Counted from the stretch's first letter, positions 1 to 14,337 are shown. The stretch is 64,000 bases of DNA from JBKQVT01 sp963727245 (GCA_963727245.1 CAVSFO010000020.1:124001-188000); one strand, 5' to 3'. Notes: generated by a model from the letters alone, not told the origin. A program made the numbers and translations.

Positions 1-2
1 AC

Positions 3-620
3 AAGAAGGGCGACGGCAAGATCACGCTGGAGGAGTTCCTGGCGGCGGCGAAAGAGCATCCGCTGCCGGCCCCGCCGCTGGGACCGCCGCCGTTCGGGCC
101 GCCGCCGGGTGGACCGGGACAACCGACCTTCTTCTTCGCGGCAACGATGCCGCCTCCCGGCTTGCCGGAGAAGCCGCTGGACCTCAAAGCGCTCTTCAAC
201 AAGATGGACAAGAACAAGGACGGCAAGCTGACCCTCGAAGAGTTCACCGCGGGGATGAAGGAATGGCAAAAGACCATGATGGGAAACCCCCGAGCGGTGG
301 ACGGGCCGCACCCCATGTTCCCAGGCGGTCCGATGCCGGGACCGGGTGGTGGGATGCGGTTCCAGGGCGGCGGTCCGATGCCGGGACCGGGTGGACCGGG
401 CGGCCTTCGCGTCCAGGCTTGGGGTCAAGGCGGACCGGGGCCGGGACCGAACGGGCCGATGTGGATTCAGCGCCGAGCGATGCCCGGTCCCGGAGGACCG
501 CCCGCTGGGCTCGACAAGCCCGACGACGGCAAGGTCAAGGCCCTGGAGGACCGCGTCAAGGAGTTGGAAACCAAGCTGAAGGCCCTGGAAGAGAAGATCG
601 AGTCCCAGGAATCGAATTAG
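3..620 (+). CDS. EF-hand protein with Gly/Pro-rich repeats (5' end cut by window edge)
   Basis: The frame is open from the window edge to a TAG at 618-620, so the true start lies upstream. Two EF-hand loops are visible: the end of one at the edge (KKGDGKITLEEF) and a complete one starting near base 207 (DKNKDGKLTLEEF), with Asp/Asn/Lys at the calcium-ligand positions. Between and after them come Pro-rich linkers and imperfect repeats of GGPMPGPGG (about 326-445). The last 30 residues form a charged heptad-like helix (KALEDRVKELETKLKALEEK), a likely coiled coil. Planctomycetes have many secreted EF-hand proteins of this build, so an extracytoplasmic calcium-binding role is inferred. No catalytic domain is visible. 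Confidence 0.8.
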   Translation, partial: KKGDGKITLEEFLAAAKEHPLPAPPLGPPPFGPPPGGPGQPTFFFAATMPPPGLPEKPLDLKALFNKMDKNKDGKLTLEEFTAGMKEWQKTMMGNPRAVDGPHPMFPGGPMPGPGGGMRFQGGGPMPGPGGPGGLRVQAWGQGGPGPGPNGPMWIQRRAMPGPGGPPAGLDKPDDGKVKALEDRVKELETKLKALEEKIESQESN

Positions 621-1111
621 CCCTGGTTGTCGACCAGGTATCCAACCAGGGACGTGTTCCCGCTCTGATTGCCAAAGAGACTGGCCAACAACTGCTGCAA
701 CGATGGGCTAAGTTGAGTGCTGGACTGGTTGCTGGCGGCATTGGCGGCGCTGGCACTGCTCGTGTCGGCGTCGCTGGCCGCGGCCTGCTGATCGAAACTC
801 GTGGGATCGATGCCGTTGGCTTTCAGGGTCTTGTCGACCGCGCTGCGGATGGCCGTCTCCAGGTCGGCCGGAGTGGCCGAGTTCCCGGCGTTTTCGATGG
901 CCGTGGTGATGGCCGTCTGGAGTTGGCTCTGGAGGCTACTGGTGCTCGTGCTGTCCGATGACGATGACTCTGTCCCGGAGCCGAGAAGGCTGAGCAGGTT
1001 GGAGCTGTCGGAACCCTGGCTGCCCGAGGTCCCGCCGGACTGGCTGAGGGTCTGAAGGAGTTGCTGATAGAGACTCGAATCGTAGGAATTGACGCCCGAG
1101 ACGCCTGACAT
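617..1111 (-). CDS. Ser/Gln-rich hypothetical protein
   Basis: A 164-residue protein. The ATG at 1111 is chosen because AAGGAGGAG lies just upstream of it on the minus strand; the longer frame to 1369 runs through intergenic repeat and is rejected. The N-terminal third is rich in Ser, Gly and Gln. The middle holds an amphipathic segment (LQTAITTAIENAG, then ADLETAIRSAVDKTLKANG) ending in the phrase LKANGIDP; the rest is Ser/Ala-rich. There is no signal peptide or membrane segment. I do not recognise a named family. Its TAA (617-619) overlaps the TAG of the convergent EF-hand gene by two bases. Confidence 0.7.
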   Translation of the reverse strand: MSGVSGVNSYDSSLYQQLLQTLSQSGGTSGSQGSDSSNLLSLLGSGTESSSSDSTSTSSLQSQLQTAITTAIENAGNSATPADLETAIRSAVDKTLKANGIDPTSFDQQAAASDADTSSASAANAASNQSSTQLSPSLQQLLASLFGNQSGNTSLVGYLVDNQG

Positions 1112-1278
1112 GGTATTTTCTCCTCCTTGAGAACCAACGCGGCAGAGACGGCCGGTCCGTTTCACGAAAGGCACAAGGGAGCGTGCCCTGGATCGGCACC
1201 CAAGAACAATATCGGCAACTTTGCCGGTTGGGCAATATATTCCATGCCCTGAAAATTGCGATTTTGCCCCGTGGAAAG

Positions 1279-1456
1279 GCCCCCTCTCCCGGAGGGAGAG
1301 GGCCGGGGTGAGGGCGAAGTGGAGGAGACGGGTGATCCAGGTGGCCGGGATTTGCGGTACTTCCCCCAACGTCGGGCACCACGCCGGTCGTCGCTCCCGG
1401 AGGGAGAGGGAACCGGACAGCCCTCACCCTGACCCTCTCCCGGAGGGAGAGGGGAG
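1279..1456. repeat. Cluster of palindromic repeats, family A
   Basis: The gap 1112-1469 holds three copies of a palindrome whose core is CTCTCCCGGAGGGAGAG, each next to a GTGAGGGC-type or GCCCTCACC-type arm. The same family recurs at about 4.64, 4.73, 5.50, 5.60, 6.77, 6.84, 6.92, 9.12, 36.36, 44.51 and 44.57 kb. Nothing else is seen in this gap. Confidence 0.85.
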
Positions 1457-1469
1457 GCGATCGCGGCCC

Positions 1470-2138
1470 TCAGCGGACCAGCTCCAACGTCGCCCAGAGG
1501 CTCGGGTCCTCCTGATAGGGCATGGGACTGCCGACGCCGAAGGTCCGCTGGCCCAACTCGCGGTCGATCACCGCATAGGTGAAGCCGAGCCGGGGATGTT
1601 CCTGCGGATCGAAACCGGTCAGGGCCTCGGCCGGCACGAAGGCCTCCAGCAGATAGCCGTGTACGCGCTTTTCGCTGCGGACCTGCAATTGCTCGCGCCC
1701 GACGGGCCGGGGCTCCTCGCGGGCACGATGGATTGGCAGCCACTGGGCCACGGGCTGATCCTGCCCGCGACCCTCGCCGCAAGGCATGAAGAGGAAGCGG
1801 TGGCAGTAGCGGCCGGCGCGGTGGACGTTGTGGACGTTGCGGGTGTCGATCCAGAGTTGCAGGCAGTCGCTGTCTTCGCTGCGGGCGGCCCGGCACCAGG
1901 GCGGCTGCCGTTTGCCCTCGACGCAGAGGGCGACGGCCAGGCCGGCCTCGCTCCAGGCGGCGCGGAAGTCGGTGGCCAGGGGTTGTTCTTCCAAGGCGGC
2001 GAAGTCGACCAGGCGGTACTTCTCGTCCAGGGCGGCCCCGTCCGGCGTCCACAGCGGCGACTTGTACCGGCAGGGCGCGGCAAAGCGGAAGAGAAAGCGT
2101 TTGGGCAGCAACGATTCCGACATGTCAGCATCCGTCAT
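1470..2138 (-). CDS. DOMON/CBM9-like domain protein
   Basis: A 222-residue protein without signal peptide. The central part (about residues 60-125) reads like a type-9 carbohydrate-binding or DOMON-like beta-sandwich: a WSEAGLAVAL strand, a Cys-containing turn, then LQLWIDTRN followed by an aromatic/His stretch (GRYCHRFLFMP). The end has FTYAVIDRE and a Pro-rich tail. Such stand-alone modules are common in planctomycetes, where binding to sugar or haem is usually assumed but rarely shown. The start is uncertain: ATG at 2138 and a second ATG at 2123 both lack a strong ribosome binding site. The gene stands alone between repeats. Confidence 0.6.
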   Translation of the reverse strand: MTDADMSESLLPKRFLFRFAAPCRYKSPLWTPDGAALDEKYRLVDFAALEEQPLATDFRAAWSEAGLAVALCVEGKRQPPWCRAARSEDSDCLQLWIDTRNVHNVHRAGRYCHRFLFMPCGEGRGQDQPVAQWLPIHRAREEPRPVGREQLQVRSEKRVHGYLLEAFVPAEALTGFDPQEHPRLGFTYAVIDRELGQRTFGVGSPMPYQEDPSLWATLELVR

Positions 2139-2169
2139 GATTCACCGCAACCGATCACAAGGCCAAATC

Positions 2170-2390
2170 ACGCCAAAGAAAGGCTCGCGCAGAGTCGCAG
2201 AGACGCAGTGAACAATGATGTTGTGGGTTGCGACTCCGCATCAATATATCTCGATCAAGTTTCTAAGAGTCCCGAAAACAGAGGAACACTGATTTTCGCT
2301 AATCTTCGCTGATTGCTTCCATCAGCATCGACTCGTGTCTCTTATCCTTTTTCTCCCCGCGTCTCTGCGTCTCTGCGCGAGTCTTGTTTG
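2170..2390. repeat. Dispersed repeat family H
   Basis: The 2139-2422 gap holds two inverted copies of a repeat: CTCGCGCAGAGTCGCAGAGA at about 2189, and its reverse-complement form GTCTCTGCGTCTCTGCGCGA near 2360. A third copy lies near 33.09 kb. I see no gene here. The AT-rich stretch at 2225-2300 has no ORF and no clear promoter. Confidence 0.7.
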
Positions 2391-2422
2391 TTTTGCCCCG
2401 GAAGGGACAGCCCCGTCCGCGA

Positions 2423-6737
<4,315 letters not shown>

Positions 6738-9700
6738 TTCGACGCGGCGGGGGCGGGCGCGCGGGCCCCCTCTCCCTCCTGGAGGGGGTTGGGGTGAGGG
6801 CGAAGTGCGCGTGGACGTCTTCTTCCGAGTTGCCCTCACCCCCTGCCCCTCTCCCGGAGGGAGAGGGGAGATCGTTGGGGGAAGTGAGTTCGAGGCCGTT
6901 GCCAACCGCGCCCTCACCCCCGGCCCCTCTCCCGATGGGAGAGGGGAGATGGTTGCGCAGCACCTGGCCGGTGTAGGAATGCTCGGCGGCGGCGATTTGC
7001 TCGGGGGTGCCGACGGCCACGATGCGGCCGCCGGCCTGGCCCCCCTCGGGCCCGAGGTCGATGATCCAGTCGGCCCGCTTGATGACCTCCATGTTGTGCT
7101 CGACGACCAGCACGGTATTGCCCGCCGCCACGAAGCCGTCCAACACGTCCAAGAGCAATTGGATGTCGGCGAAGTGCAGGCCGGTGGTGGGCTCGTCCAA
7201 CAGGTAGAGCGTCCGTCCGGTGCTTTTCTTGACCAGCTCGCGGGCCAACTTGATGCGCTGGGCCTCGCCGCCGGAGAGGGTGGGCGAGGGCTGGCCGAGC
7301 TTCATGTAATCGAGGCCCACGTCGTGCAGCGTCTGCAACTTGTGCGTGATCGGCGGGATGTTCTCGAAGTGCCCCAGCGCCTCCTGAATGTCCATCTCCA
7401 GCACTTCGGCGATCGACTTGCCCTTGTAGCGGACCTGCAAGGTCTCGCGGCTGAAGCGATGTCCCTCGCAGACCGGGCAGGTGACCCAGATGTCGGCCAG
7501 GAAGTCCATCTCCAGCTTGTTCGAGCCGTTCCCCTCGCAGGCCTCGCACCGCCCGCCGGAGACGTTGAAGCTGAAGCGGCCGGGCTGGTAGCCGCGGGCT
7601 TTCGCTTCGGGAAGCCGGGCGAAGAGCTTGCGGATCTCGTCGAAGACCTTGATGTAGGTGGCGGGGTTGGAACGCGGCGTGCGGCCGATGGGCGATTGGT
7701 CGATGGCGATCAGGCGGTCCAGGTGGGCGATGCCCTCGAGGCCGTCGAAGTCGCCGGGATTGCCCAGTCCGGTGTTGAGATCGCGGCGCAGAGCCTCGAC
7801 GAGGATGTCGTTGACCAGCGAACTCTTGCCCGAGCCGGAAACCCCCGTCACGCAGACGAATACGCCCAGGGGGATTTCCACGTCGATGCCCTGGAGATTG
7901 TTGTGGCGGGCACCGCGGACGACGAGGCGTTTGTCGCCGGCCGGGCGGCGGCTCTGGGGAACGGCGATCCGCCGCGTGCCGGCCAGGTACTGGCCGGTGA
8001 CGCTCTCGGGCTGGGCGATGACCGCGGCGAGCGGGCCGCTGGCCACGATGCGGCCGCCGCGAATGCCGGGACCGGGACCGAAATCGACGATGTGGTCGGC
8101 CGCCCGCATGGTGTCTTCGTCGTGCTCGACCACGATAACGGTGTTTCCCAGGTCGCGGAGCTGGGCCAGCGTGTCCAGCAGCTTGTCGTTATCGCGGGGG
8201 TGCAGGCCGATCGAGGGTTCGTCGAGGATGTAGAGCACGCCCACCAAGCCGCAGCCGATCTGCCCGGCCAGCCGGATGCGCTGCATCTCGCCGCCGGAAA
8301 GGGTGGGGGCGGTGCGGTCGAGCGTCAGGTACTCCAGGCCCACATTTTTGAGGAACTGCAAGCGGCTGCGAATTTCCTTGAGGGCCTCGACTGCGATCAA
8401 CCGCCCGTTGGCGTCCAATTCCAGGGCGCCGAGGAACTCCTCGGCGTCGGAAATCGGCAGGGCGCAAAGCTCGGGCAGCGTCCGCTCCGCGCGGCCGCTG
8501 AAGGCTGGCGAGGCGCTCGTGAGCGTGACGGCGGCGGCCTGGGCATTGAGCCGCTGACCATGGCAGCGCTCGCAGCCCAGGATGCACATGTACTTCTCCA
8601 ACTGGCGGCGCTGCATGCGGCTCCGCGTGGTGCGATACTGGGCGAGCAACTTGGGAATGATGCCCTCGAACTGGCCGCCCCACTTGTAGCCGGACGGGCC
8701 GCTCCGCCAGGTGAAGGCGATGTGCTGGTCGCCGGTGCCCCAGAGCAGCGCGTGTTGCACTTTCTGGTCGAGTTCTTCCCAGGCCGTCTCCAGCACGCTG
8801 CCCCGCTCGAGGCTGTGTTTCCGTTCCAGGAATTCGGCCACGCCGCGGAAGATGTGCCGCCGCCACCGCCCCATCTCGCGCCACGAGCCCAGCAACTCCA
8901 TGCAGCCCTGTTGAAAGGATCGCCCGGACGCGGAAATCAGCCGTTGCGGATCGAAGGTGTAGATCTGTCCCAGGCCGCTGCACTCCGGACACATGCCCTG
9001 CGGGCTGTTGAAGCTGAACAACTGCGGGCTGGGCGGCTCGAAGCTCAGATGGCAGTGCGTGCAGGCGTAATGGGCCGAGAGCGAGAGGGCGGGAGAGGGG
9101 ACGGCCCTAGCCGCTTCGCCCTCACCCCGGGTACCGCTTGCGGTCCCTCTCCCGGAGGGAGAGGGGAGGTGGATGTCCTGCCCTTCCGCCTTCCGCCTTC
9201 CGCCCTCCGCCTTTTTTTCTCCGCCTTCCGCCTTGCTTTCGGTCACGACCAGGAGGTTTCCGTTGCCCAGGCGGAGGGCCAACTCCACGGCTTCCGCCAG
9301 TCGAGCGCGGATCTTCGGTCCGGCCACCAGGCGATCGACGACCACGTCGATGTCGTGGCGCATCTGCCGGTCCAGTCGCAGGTCGTCGCTGAGATGAACG
9401 ACCTGGCCATCGACCCGGGCACGGACGAAGCCCTGCTTCAGCAAGTCCTCGAAGAGGTCGCGGTACTCGCCTTTCTGCCGCCGAATCAAGGGAGAGAGGA
9501 TCAGCAGGCGGCTTCCGGCAGGCAAGGCGGCGATCTCGGCGATGATCTGCTCCCGGCTTTGGGCGGTGATCGGCCGACCGCATTGGGGGCAATGGCCCTG
9601 GCCCACTCGGGCATAGAGCACCCGGAGGTAGTCGTAGATCTCGGTCACGGTGCCGACGGTCGAGCGGGGGTTCTGGCCGCCGGATTTCTGGGCGATCGAG

Positions 9701-9955
9701 ATCGACGGGCTCAGGCCGACAATCCGATCGAACGTCGGGCTTGGGCATCTGGCCCAGGAACTGCCGGGCGAAGCTCGACAAGCTCTCGACGTAGCGCCGC
9801 TGTCCCTCCGCATAGAGGGTGTCGAAGGCCAGCGAACTCTTTCCCGAGCCGCTCACCCCGGTGAAGCAAATCAACTGGTTTCGTGGCAGGACCAGTTGAA
9901 CGTCGCGGAGGTTATGCTCGCGGGCGCCCTGGATGAGGATATCGGAGTCAGCCAT
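6738..9955 (-). CDS. uvrA: UvrA, first unit (excinuclease ABC subunit A)
   Basis: Starts at ATG 9955 (MADSDILIQGAREHNLRDV). Contents in order: Walker A GVSGSGKSS; FARQFLGQMPKPDV; GLSPSISIAQKSGGQNPRST; zinc module CPQCGRPI; CTHC and CPEC; LSGGEMQRIRLAG with LDEPSIGLHPRDN; a second ATPase half with GVSGSGKSS, CEACEGNGSNK, CPVC and LSGGEAQRIKLAR with LDEPTTGLHF. It is therefore a full UvrA. One extra base at 9731 splits it after PKPDV. No stop follows; the frame runs through three palindromic repeats (6764-6955) into the second unit, one frame off. Planctomycetes and chlamydiae are known for tandem-fused UvrA, so these two units are probably one long gene with a further +1 indel near 6.74-6.80 kb. 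The alternative is two abutting genes. Confidence 0.9.
6764..6955. repeat. Three family A palindromes at the UvrA unit junction
   Basis: Three copies in a row (about 6766-6803, 6831-6872, 6911-6950) form the entire linker between the first and second UvrA units. Confidence 0.85.
9112..9240. repeat. Family A plus family B repeats inside uvrA
   Basis: One palindrome (9116-9171) next to a run of CCTTCCGCCTTCCGCC units (9180-9237). Both are translated in frame between GNGNLLVVTE and SAHYACTHC, just before a zinc-binding module of the first UvrA unit. Confidence 0.85.
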
Positions 9956-10311
9956 GGCCCGGCAGAGACGCAAAGGGATAAGGAAGCGGCAAACCTTGCA
10001 TTTTAGGGCAGACGCGATCCGCGGGGCAAGCCACGCGGCCGAGTTTCCACCGTATCTTTCCGAAGCGCAATGCTTCATGATTCTTTACGAAAATCACCAA
10101 GTTCACCAAGGTTCGCAGTCTACTTAACCTTCCAGGAATGGTGTCAACGGGGGTAAATCCCCGCGATCCGGCCTAATGTTGCCCCTGCAATCGGCCGATC
10201 CGTTACAAAAGGAACGATCGTTAGTTCCGGTAAAATCGGCTTATCGGGAAATTCCGTCAGGCCCGGCCGGTTAAGACTAATCGTCACGGTTTGCACTGGG
10301 GGGAGGGGACA
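9956..10311. other. Intergenic region between divergent uvrA and BBP7 gene
   Basis: This 356-base gap is less GC-rich than its surroundings and must hold the promoters of both divergent genes. It contains GGGGGTAAATCCCC (10151-10164), the inverted repeat GGAAC-GATCGTTA-GTTCC (10211-10227), and the 11-mer CCGGTAAAATC (10228-10238), which also occurs upstream of the other BBP7 gene at 20338. No ORF or RNA gene is seen. Confidence 0.5.
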
Positions 10312-11866
10312 ATGACCGCAAAGGGCGTCAAGTTTGCGTGGATCTTGGTGGTTTTGGTTGTTGGGACGCTGGCTGGCAACGTGCGACTGGTCGCCGAAGA
10401 GTCGCCCAGTGACGCCGGACAGATGACCGTCGCCTCGACGGCCGAGGCGCCGCGGGTCGTCAGGCCGGCTCCTATCACGTCGGCGCCCGCCGCGTCGGCT
10501 CCGGCCGGGCTAGCTCCCGTTCCGGCGGTCAGTGGCACCGACGGGGGGGAGGCCAGCGACCCGCCCCCGGACGCATCACCGTTTAATCCTGAGGGTTCCG
10601 GAATTTCGGTGGCGGCTGACGACGGTACGAAGCCGGATGACTGTCAGAACGTGCTGTCCGGCTGTGGTGACGGTTGGTGCGGCCCGGCGGGCCGGTTCTG
10701 GATGCGGGCCGACTACCTGATGTGGTGGACGAAGGGGAGCCAGTTGCCGCCCCTGGTGACCACCAGCGGGACAGGCTCTGATCCGAGCGGGCTTCCGCCC
10801 GGTGCCCTGGGGCGAACCGACACCACCGTCCTTTTTGGCGGTTCCCAGGCCGACAATCACGGCCGCTCCGGCCTCGATATCACCCTGGGCATGTGGTTGG
10901 ACTGCTGCCACACCTGGGGCATCGAGGGAAATTACTTCAATCTGGGGGAGTTGAATGACCGGTACGACAGCGGCCTGTCCAACGGCTATCCGCTGTTGGC
11001 CCGGCCGTTCTTCGACACCGATACGTCCGGGCTTCCCGGTTCCCGCTACGGGCAGAACGCGGAGGCGGTGGCCTTCCCCGGCAAGCTTGCCGGCAGGGTG
11101 ACGGCAGATGCATCGGACTATTTCGAGTCGGGCGGCGCCCATTTCCGCCACAACTTGTGCTGCTGGGAATGTTGCGACTGCGCCCCGGACTGCGGCGATG
11201 CGGGCTGCCAGGGCGCCTGTGACTGCGACTGCTGCTGCCGACGCGCCTTCCGGTTGGACGTGATCGGCGGCTACCGCTACTATGGGCTCTCCGACAATGT
11301 GTCGGTCCAGGAGCAACTCGTCACTCTGGCTCCCCTGGCGGGCGGCGAGCAGATCAATATCACCGACACCTTCCGCACCCGGAACTTCTTCAACGGCAGC
11401 GAACTCGGCTTGATCGCCGACTACTACCACGGCCGCTGGTCGTTGGAGGCCTCGGCGAAGATGTCCATGGGCTGGAACCACGAAGTCACCTTCATCAACG
11501 GCGCGACGACACTCATCTTGCCGAACGGCATGGTGGAAGTCCCGCCTCCCCCTCCTCCCAACGGCGGCCTGCTGGGCTTGTACACCAACAACGGCAGCTA
11601 CTCCCAGGAGGTCTTCATGGTGATTCCGGAGTTCGGCATGCAGATCGGCTATCAGTTGACGGCGCGTCTGCGCCTTTGTCGGCTACGACTTCATCTATTG
11701 GGCCCAGGTGGCGCGTGCCGCCGACGAGATCAATTTGCGCGTCAACGATCAAAATATTCCGGGTTCCGGGGTGGCCAATCCCGTGAACCGCGACCCGACG
11801 TTCACTTTCAACACCACCAGCTTCTGGGCGCAAGGCATTCGCCTGGGCGCCGAGTTGCGGTTCTAA
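10312..11866 (+). CDS. BBP7 family outer-membrane beta-barrel protein
   Basis: Planctomycete outer-membrane barrel of unknown cargo. ATG 10312 is preceded by GGGAGGGG; the TTG at 10291 lacks a site. Residues 8-30 form a signal peptide. An Ala/Pro-rich stretch follows, then the BBP7 body: FWMRADYLMWWTKG, GLDITLGMWLDCC, a YRYYGLSDN strand, and a C-terminal set of barrel strands ending LGAELRF with a terminal Phe. A Cys-rich insert (about 11158-11240; CCWECCDC, CDCDCCCRR) lies mid-protein. One extra base near 11674 shifts the frame; +1 reading gives FVGYDFIYWAQVAR and the TAA at 11864. It is divergent from uvrA and monocistronic. Confidence 0.85.
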
Positions 11867-11969
11867 ATCCCGCCGCTTGGGGACTGCGTGCGATCTTCGT
11901 CCCGCGAAAATGGGGCCGTCCGCTTCTGAAGCCTGTGGCCCGATCCAGCGGATCGGCCGCACGGGGTGA

Positions 11970-13778
11970 TTACGCCGGCGACGGCTCCGCCAAGAGTTCG
12001 ACCGGGTTGGCCAACGTCAAGAACATCGCCAGGATGGCGGCGGGCCAAAGATGCAGCAGCAGACGGTCGCTCGACGTGCGCAAGTGCCATGCCAAGTCAT
12101 GGGGCGTCGTGACGTAGGTGAAGAAGTAGCCTGCCAGCATCATAAGCAAGACGCCCACGATGCCGAGCAGGACGGGACGAGGGCGTCGCGGAGCCCTGCC
12201 CAGCAAGAAGAAACAGAGGGGCAATACGAGCACATACGCCTTCACCAAGGCAACCGCGCTCAGGACCAGGGCCTTGGCGACGAGCCAGTAGCGGGAGGCG
12301 TCCGCCAGGCGCGGCAACGACGCCCGCCAGCTTTGGCCGCTTACCAGGTCGTTCGGCGTCGCCAACGAGAGTTTGAAGAGAAGCACGACGGCCAGCGCCG
12401 GCGCGGCTCCGGCCAGCAACAGGGCGAGTTGGCCCAGCGCCCGCCGGCCCTGATTTCGCCGCCACGCCACGATGCATCGCATGACCAGCAGGACGAGGAG
12501 AAACAAGAGCCCCTCGTTCTTGGTCCATGCAGCCAGGCCGGCACTGAGGCCCGCCAGCAAGAGCAGTCCGGGTGACGACTGCTCCGAGGCATCGTCCAGC
12601 GCCAATAACAGCAGGCTGGCGAGGATGAAAAACGCCAGCGGCACGTCGGCACATTGCGGCGCCCCCGAAGTGACAAAGGCTTTGGTCCCCAGCAGGACCG
12701 TGCCTGCCAGAAGCCCCTGGCTGCGGCTTCGCAACCGGCAGAGCCCCGCCACCAGCACGCCCACCGCCGCAAAAGTAAAGCAAGCCCCCACCAGCACGGG
12801 GACCCACTGCGGGTCGCGGCCCAGGCACGACCAACAGCGGGCGTTGGTGAGCGGAAGCAGCAGCGGGTAATCACCATGGAAATGGGCCGGGTGGAAGGCC
12901 GTTCGCCAGTCGTCCCCCGCACGATAGATAAACCGCGCCCGCGCGTTCCAAATCGCCCAGGCGTCGAACCAGCCGTGCGGACGGGTGACACAACTCCCGC
13001 CCATGCCGAGGGCGTCAAACGCCAGCGCCGCGATGAATGTCGCGACAAGCATTGCCTGCCAACGACGCGCGGCTGGCGGCGGCACGGCCACGGCCGGCAC
13101 GGCGACCGCCGATGCCCGTACCCGGCCCCCTGCCAGCCCGAGCAAGCCGCCGCCGGCAAAGCCCAGGGTCTCGACGATCCAAAAAACTCGCCCCGGCGGA
13201 CCAAAGCACAACAGCCCGAGGAAATACGTGCCGGACGACAGCCCCAGTCCGATGCCGACGGCCAGGCAGGCGTGCAGCCCGCGGGCGGCCTCTGCCCCGC
13301 CAGCGCCAGGATCGCAGCGCCTCAAGAGAACGTAGGCGAAAAACCACGGCGACAGGAGACCGGCAATCAACCATACCATCGTCATTCTCGCTGCCTGGGT
13401 GCGAAACAGCCTGACCCCATTGTGGAGATCGGCCACGAGAGTCCATCCCCGGGCATGGGCGACCCCGGGCAGGCCCGGGGCATCCGCGTCGACGATGACC
13501 AGGGCGTGGTCCGGGCAGCGTTCTACCAGCCGCGGCGACAGCGCATACTGGGCCATGAGGAACCGCTCGGCGGAATCGCCGACAAACCCCGTCACGCCGC
13601 CTTCAGGCAACAGCGATTTCAGCGGTTCGAAGCAGGCGATCACGGCCTCGGCCGAATTGCTTTCGGGCGGTTGTCGCAACTCCTTGGCGGTATACCATAG
13701 GATGCGAGAACTGGCCAACGCGCATAAGCCAAGCAAGGCGATGGCGAGGCGCGGTCGCAGGACCCGTCTTGACCCCAT
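11970..13778 (-). CDS. GT-C fold membrane glycosyltransferase-like protein (GT39/ArnT type)
   Basis: A 602-residue polytopic membrane protein. A signal-anchor (residues 8-28) is followed by a periplasmic segment (about 30-130) and roughly a dozen hydrophobic helices. The phrase FDAWAIWNARARFIY near residue 290 resembles the Asp-Trp motif of the family that moves sugars from polyprenyl phosphate; a mid-protein loop WTKNEGLL follows. Substrate and acceptor cannot be read from sequence. No glycan operon surrounds it: a barrel gene lies convergently downstream. It is one of two such proteins in the window (see 43017). Confidence 0.65.
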   Translation of the reverse strand: MGSRRVLRPRLAIALLGLCALASSRILWYTAKELRQPPESNSAEAVIACFEPLKSLLPEGGVTGFVGDSAERFLMAQYALSPRLVERCPDHALVIVDADAPGLPGVAHARGWTLVADLHNGVRLFRTQAARMTMVWLIAGLLSPWFFAYVLLRRCDPGAGGAEAARGLHACLAVGIGLGLSSGTYFLGLLCFGPPGRVFWIVETLGFAGGGLLGLAGGRVRASAVAVPAVAVPPPAARRWQAMLVATFIAALAFDALGMGGSCVTRPHGWFDAWAIWNARARFIYRAGDDWRTAFHPAHFHGDYPLLLPLTNARCWSCLGRDPQWVPVLVGACFTFAAVGVLVAGLCRLRSRSQGLLAGTVLLGTKAFVTSGAPQCADVPLAFFILASLLLLALDDASEQSSPGLLLLAGLSAGLAAWTKNEGLLFLLVLLVMRCIVAWRRNQGRRALGQLALLLAGAAPALAVVLLFKLSLATPNDLVSGQSWRASLPRLADASRYWLVAKALVLSAVALVKAYVLVLPLCFFLLGRAPRRPRPVLLGIVGVLLMMLAGYFFTYVTTPHDLAWHLRTSSDRLLLHLWPAAILAMFLTLANPVELLAEPSPA

Positions 13779-13948
13779 AGCAGCACTGGCCTGGAAAACC
13801 GCCGGCCGGGAAGAGGGGAAAGTCCCCGTTTGCCGGTTGCGGCAGTGTAACCAGAGGCAGTGGCCTGCTCAAGGGCAATCGGGGGAAAAGCCGCCCTTTC
13901 CGCCCGTGTTCAACCAACTGGCGGGTTTCGGCGACATGCGTAGCGCTA

Positions 13949-13994
13949 GGGGGACAGTCCCATTTTCGCTGACACGAAAATCGGGACAGTCCCC
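13949..13994. repeat. Inverted repeat, family I
   Basis: Near-perfect arms GGGGGACAGTCCCATTTTCG (13949-13968) and CGAAAATCGGGACAGTCCCC (13975-13994) around a six-base loop. Related arms occur at 31.63, 54.80 and 54.89 kb. Apart from this and the element at 14202, the gap 13779-14369 shows no gene. Confidence 0.85.
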
Positions 13995-14201
13995 GCATGG
14001 CGCCTACGATCCGCTTGAGCGGAAGTCGCGCGCCTTGCACGCCCGGGCGACCACGGTTTGCCTTGGTCGCGGCGTGAAATCGGCCGGCCGTGAGCGCGCG
14101 GCCCACCACGCGCCACAGGCGCGTGCTCGACTGCGCCACCTCCTGCACTTGCTGTCGTGCCCCATCCGTAAGGCATACGATATATTCGTTTCCGTTCCTG
14201 C

Positions 14202-14337
14202 CGGGACTTGTAACCGTTCACAGGGCGGGCGGGGACTGGTCCATTTTTCGGCCAATCGACGTGATTTTCATACGCGACGTGGCCCGAAAACATGGACCTG
14301 TCCCCTTCTTCCCCACTGTGAACGGTTACCGGGACTT
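14202..14337. mobile_element. MITE-like element with terminal inverted repeats and 8-bp direct repeats
   Basis: A 120-base element (14210-14329) is bounded by perfect 14-bp terminal inverted repeats, GTAACCGTTCACAG and CTGTGAACGGTTAC, and flanked by an 8-bp direct repeat CGGGACTT (14202-14209 and 14330-14337) that looks like a target-site duplication. Inside lies a second imperfect palindrome (GGGGACTGGTCCATTTT near 14230, AACATGGACCTGTCCCC near 14288). A core with the same arms occurs at 54.80-54.87 kb. There is no ORF, so any movement would need a transposase elsewhere. Confidence 0.7.
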
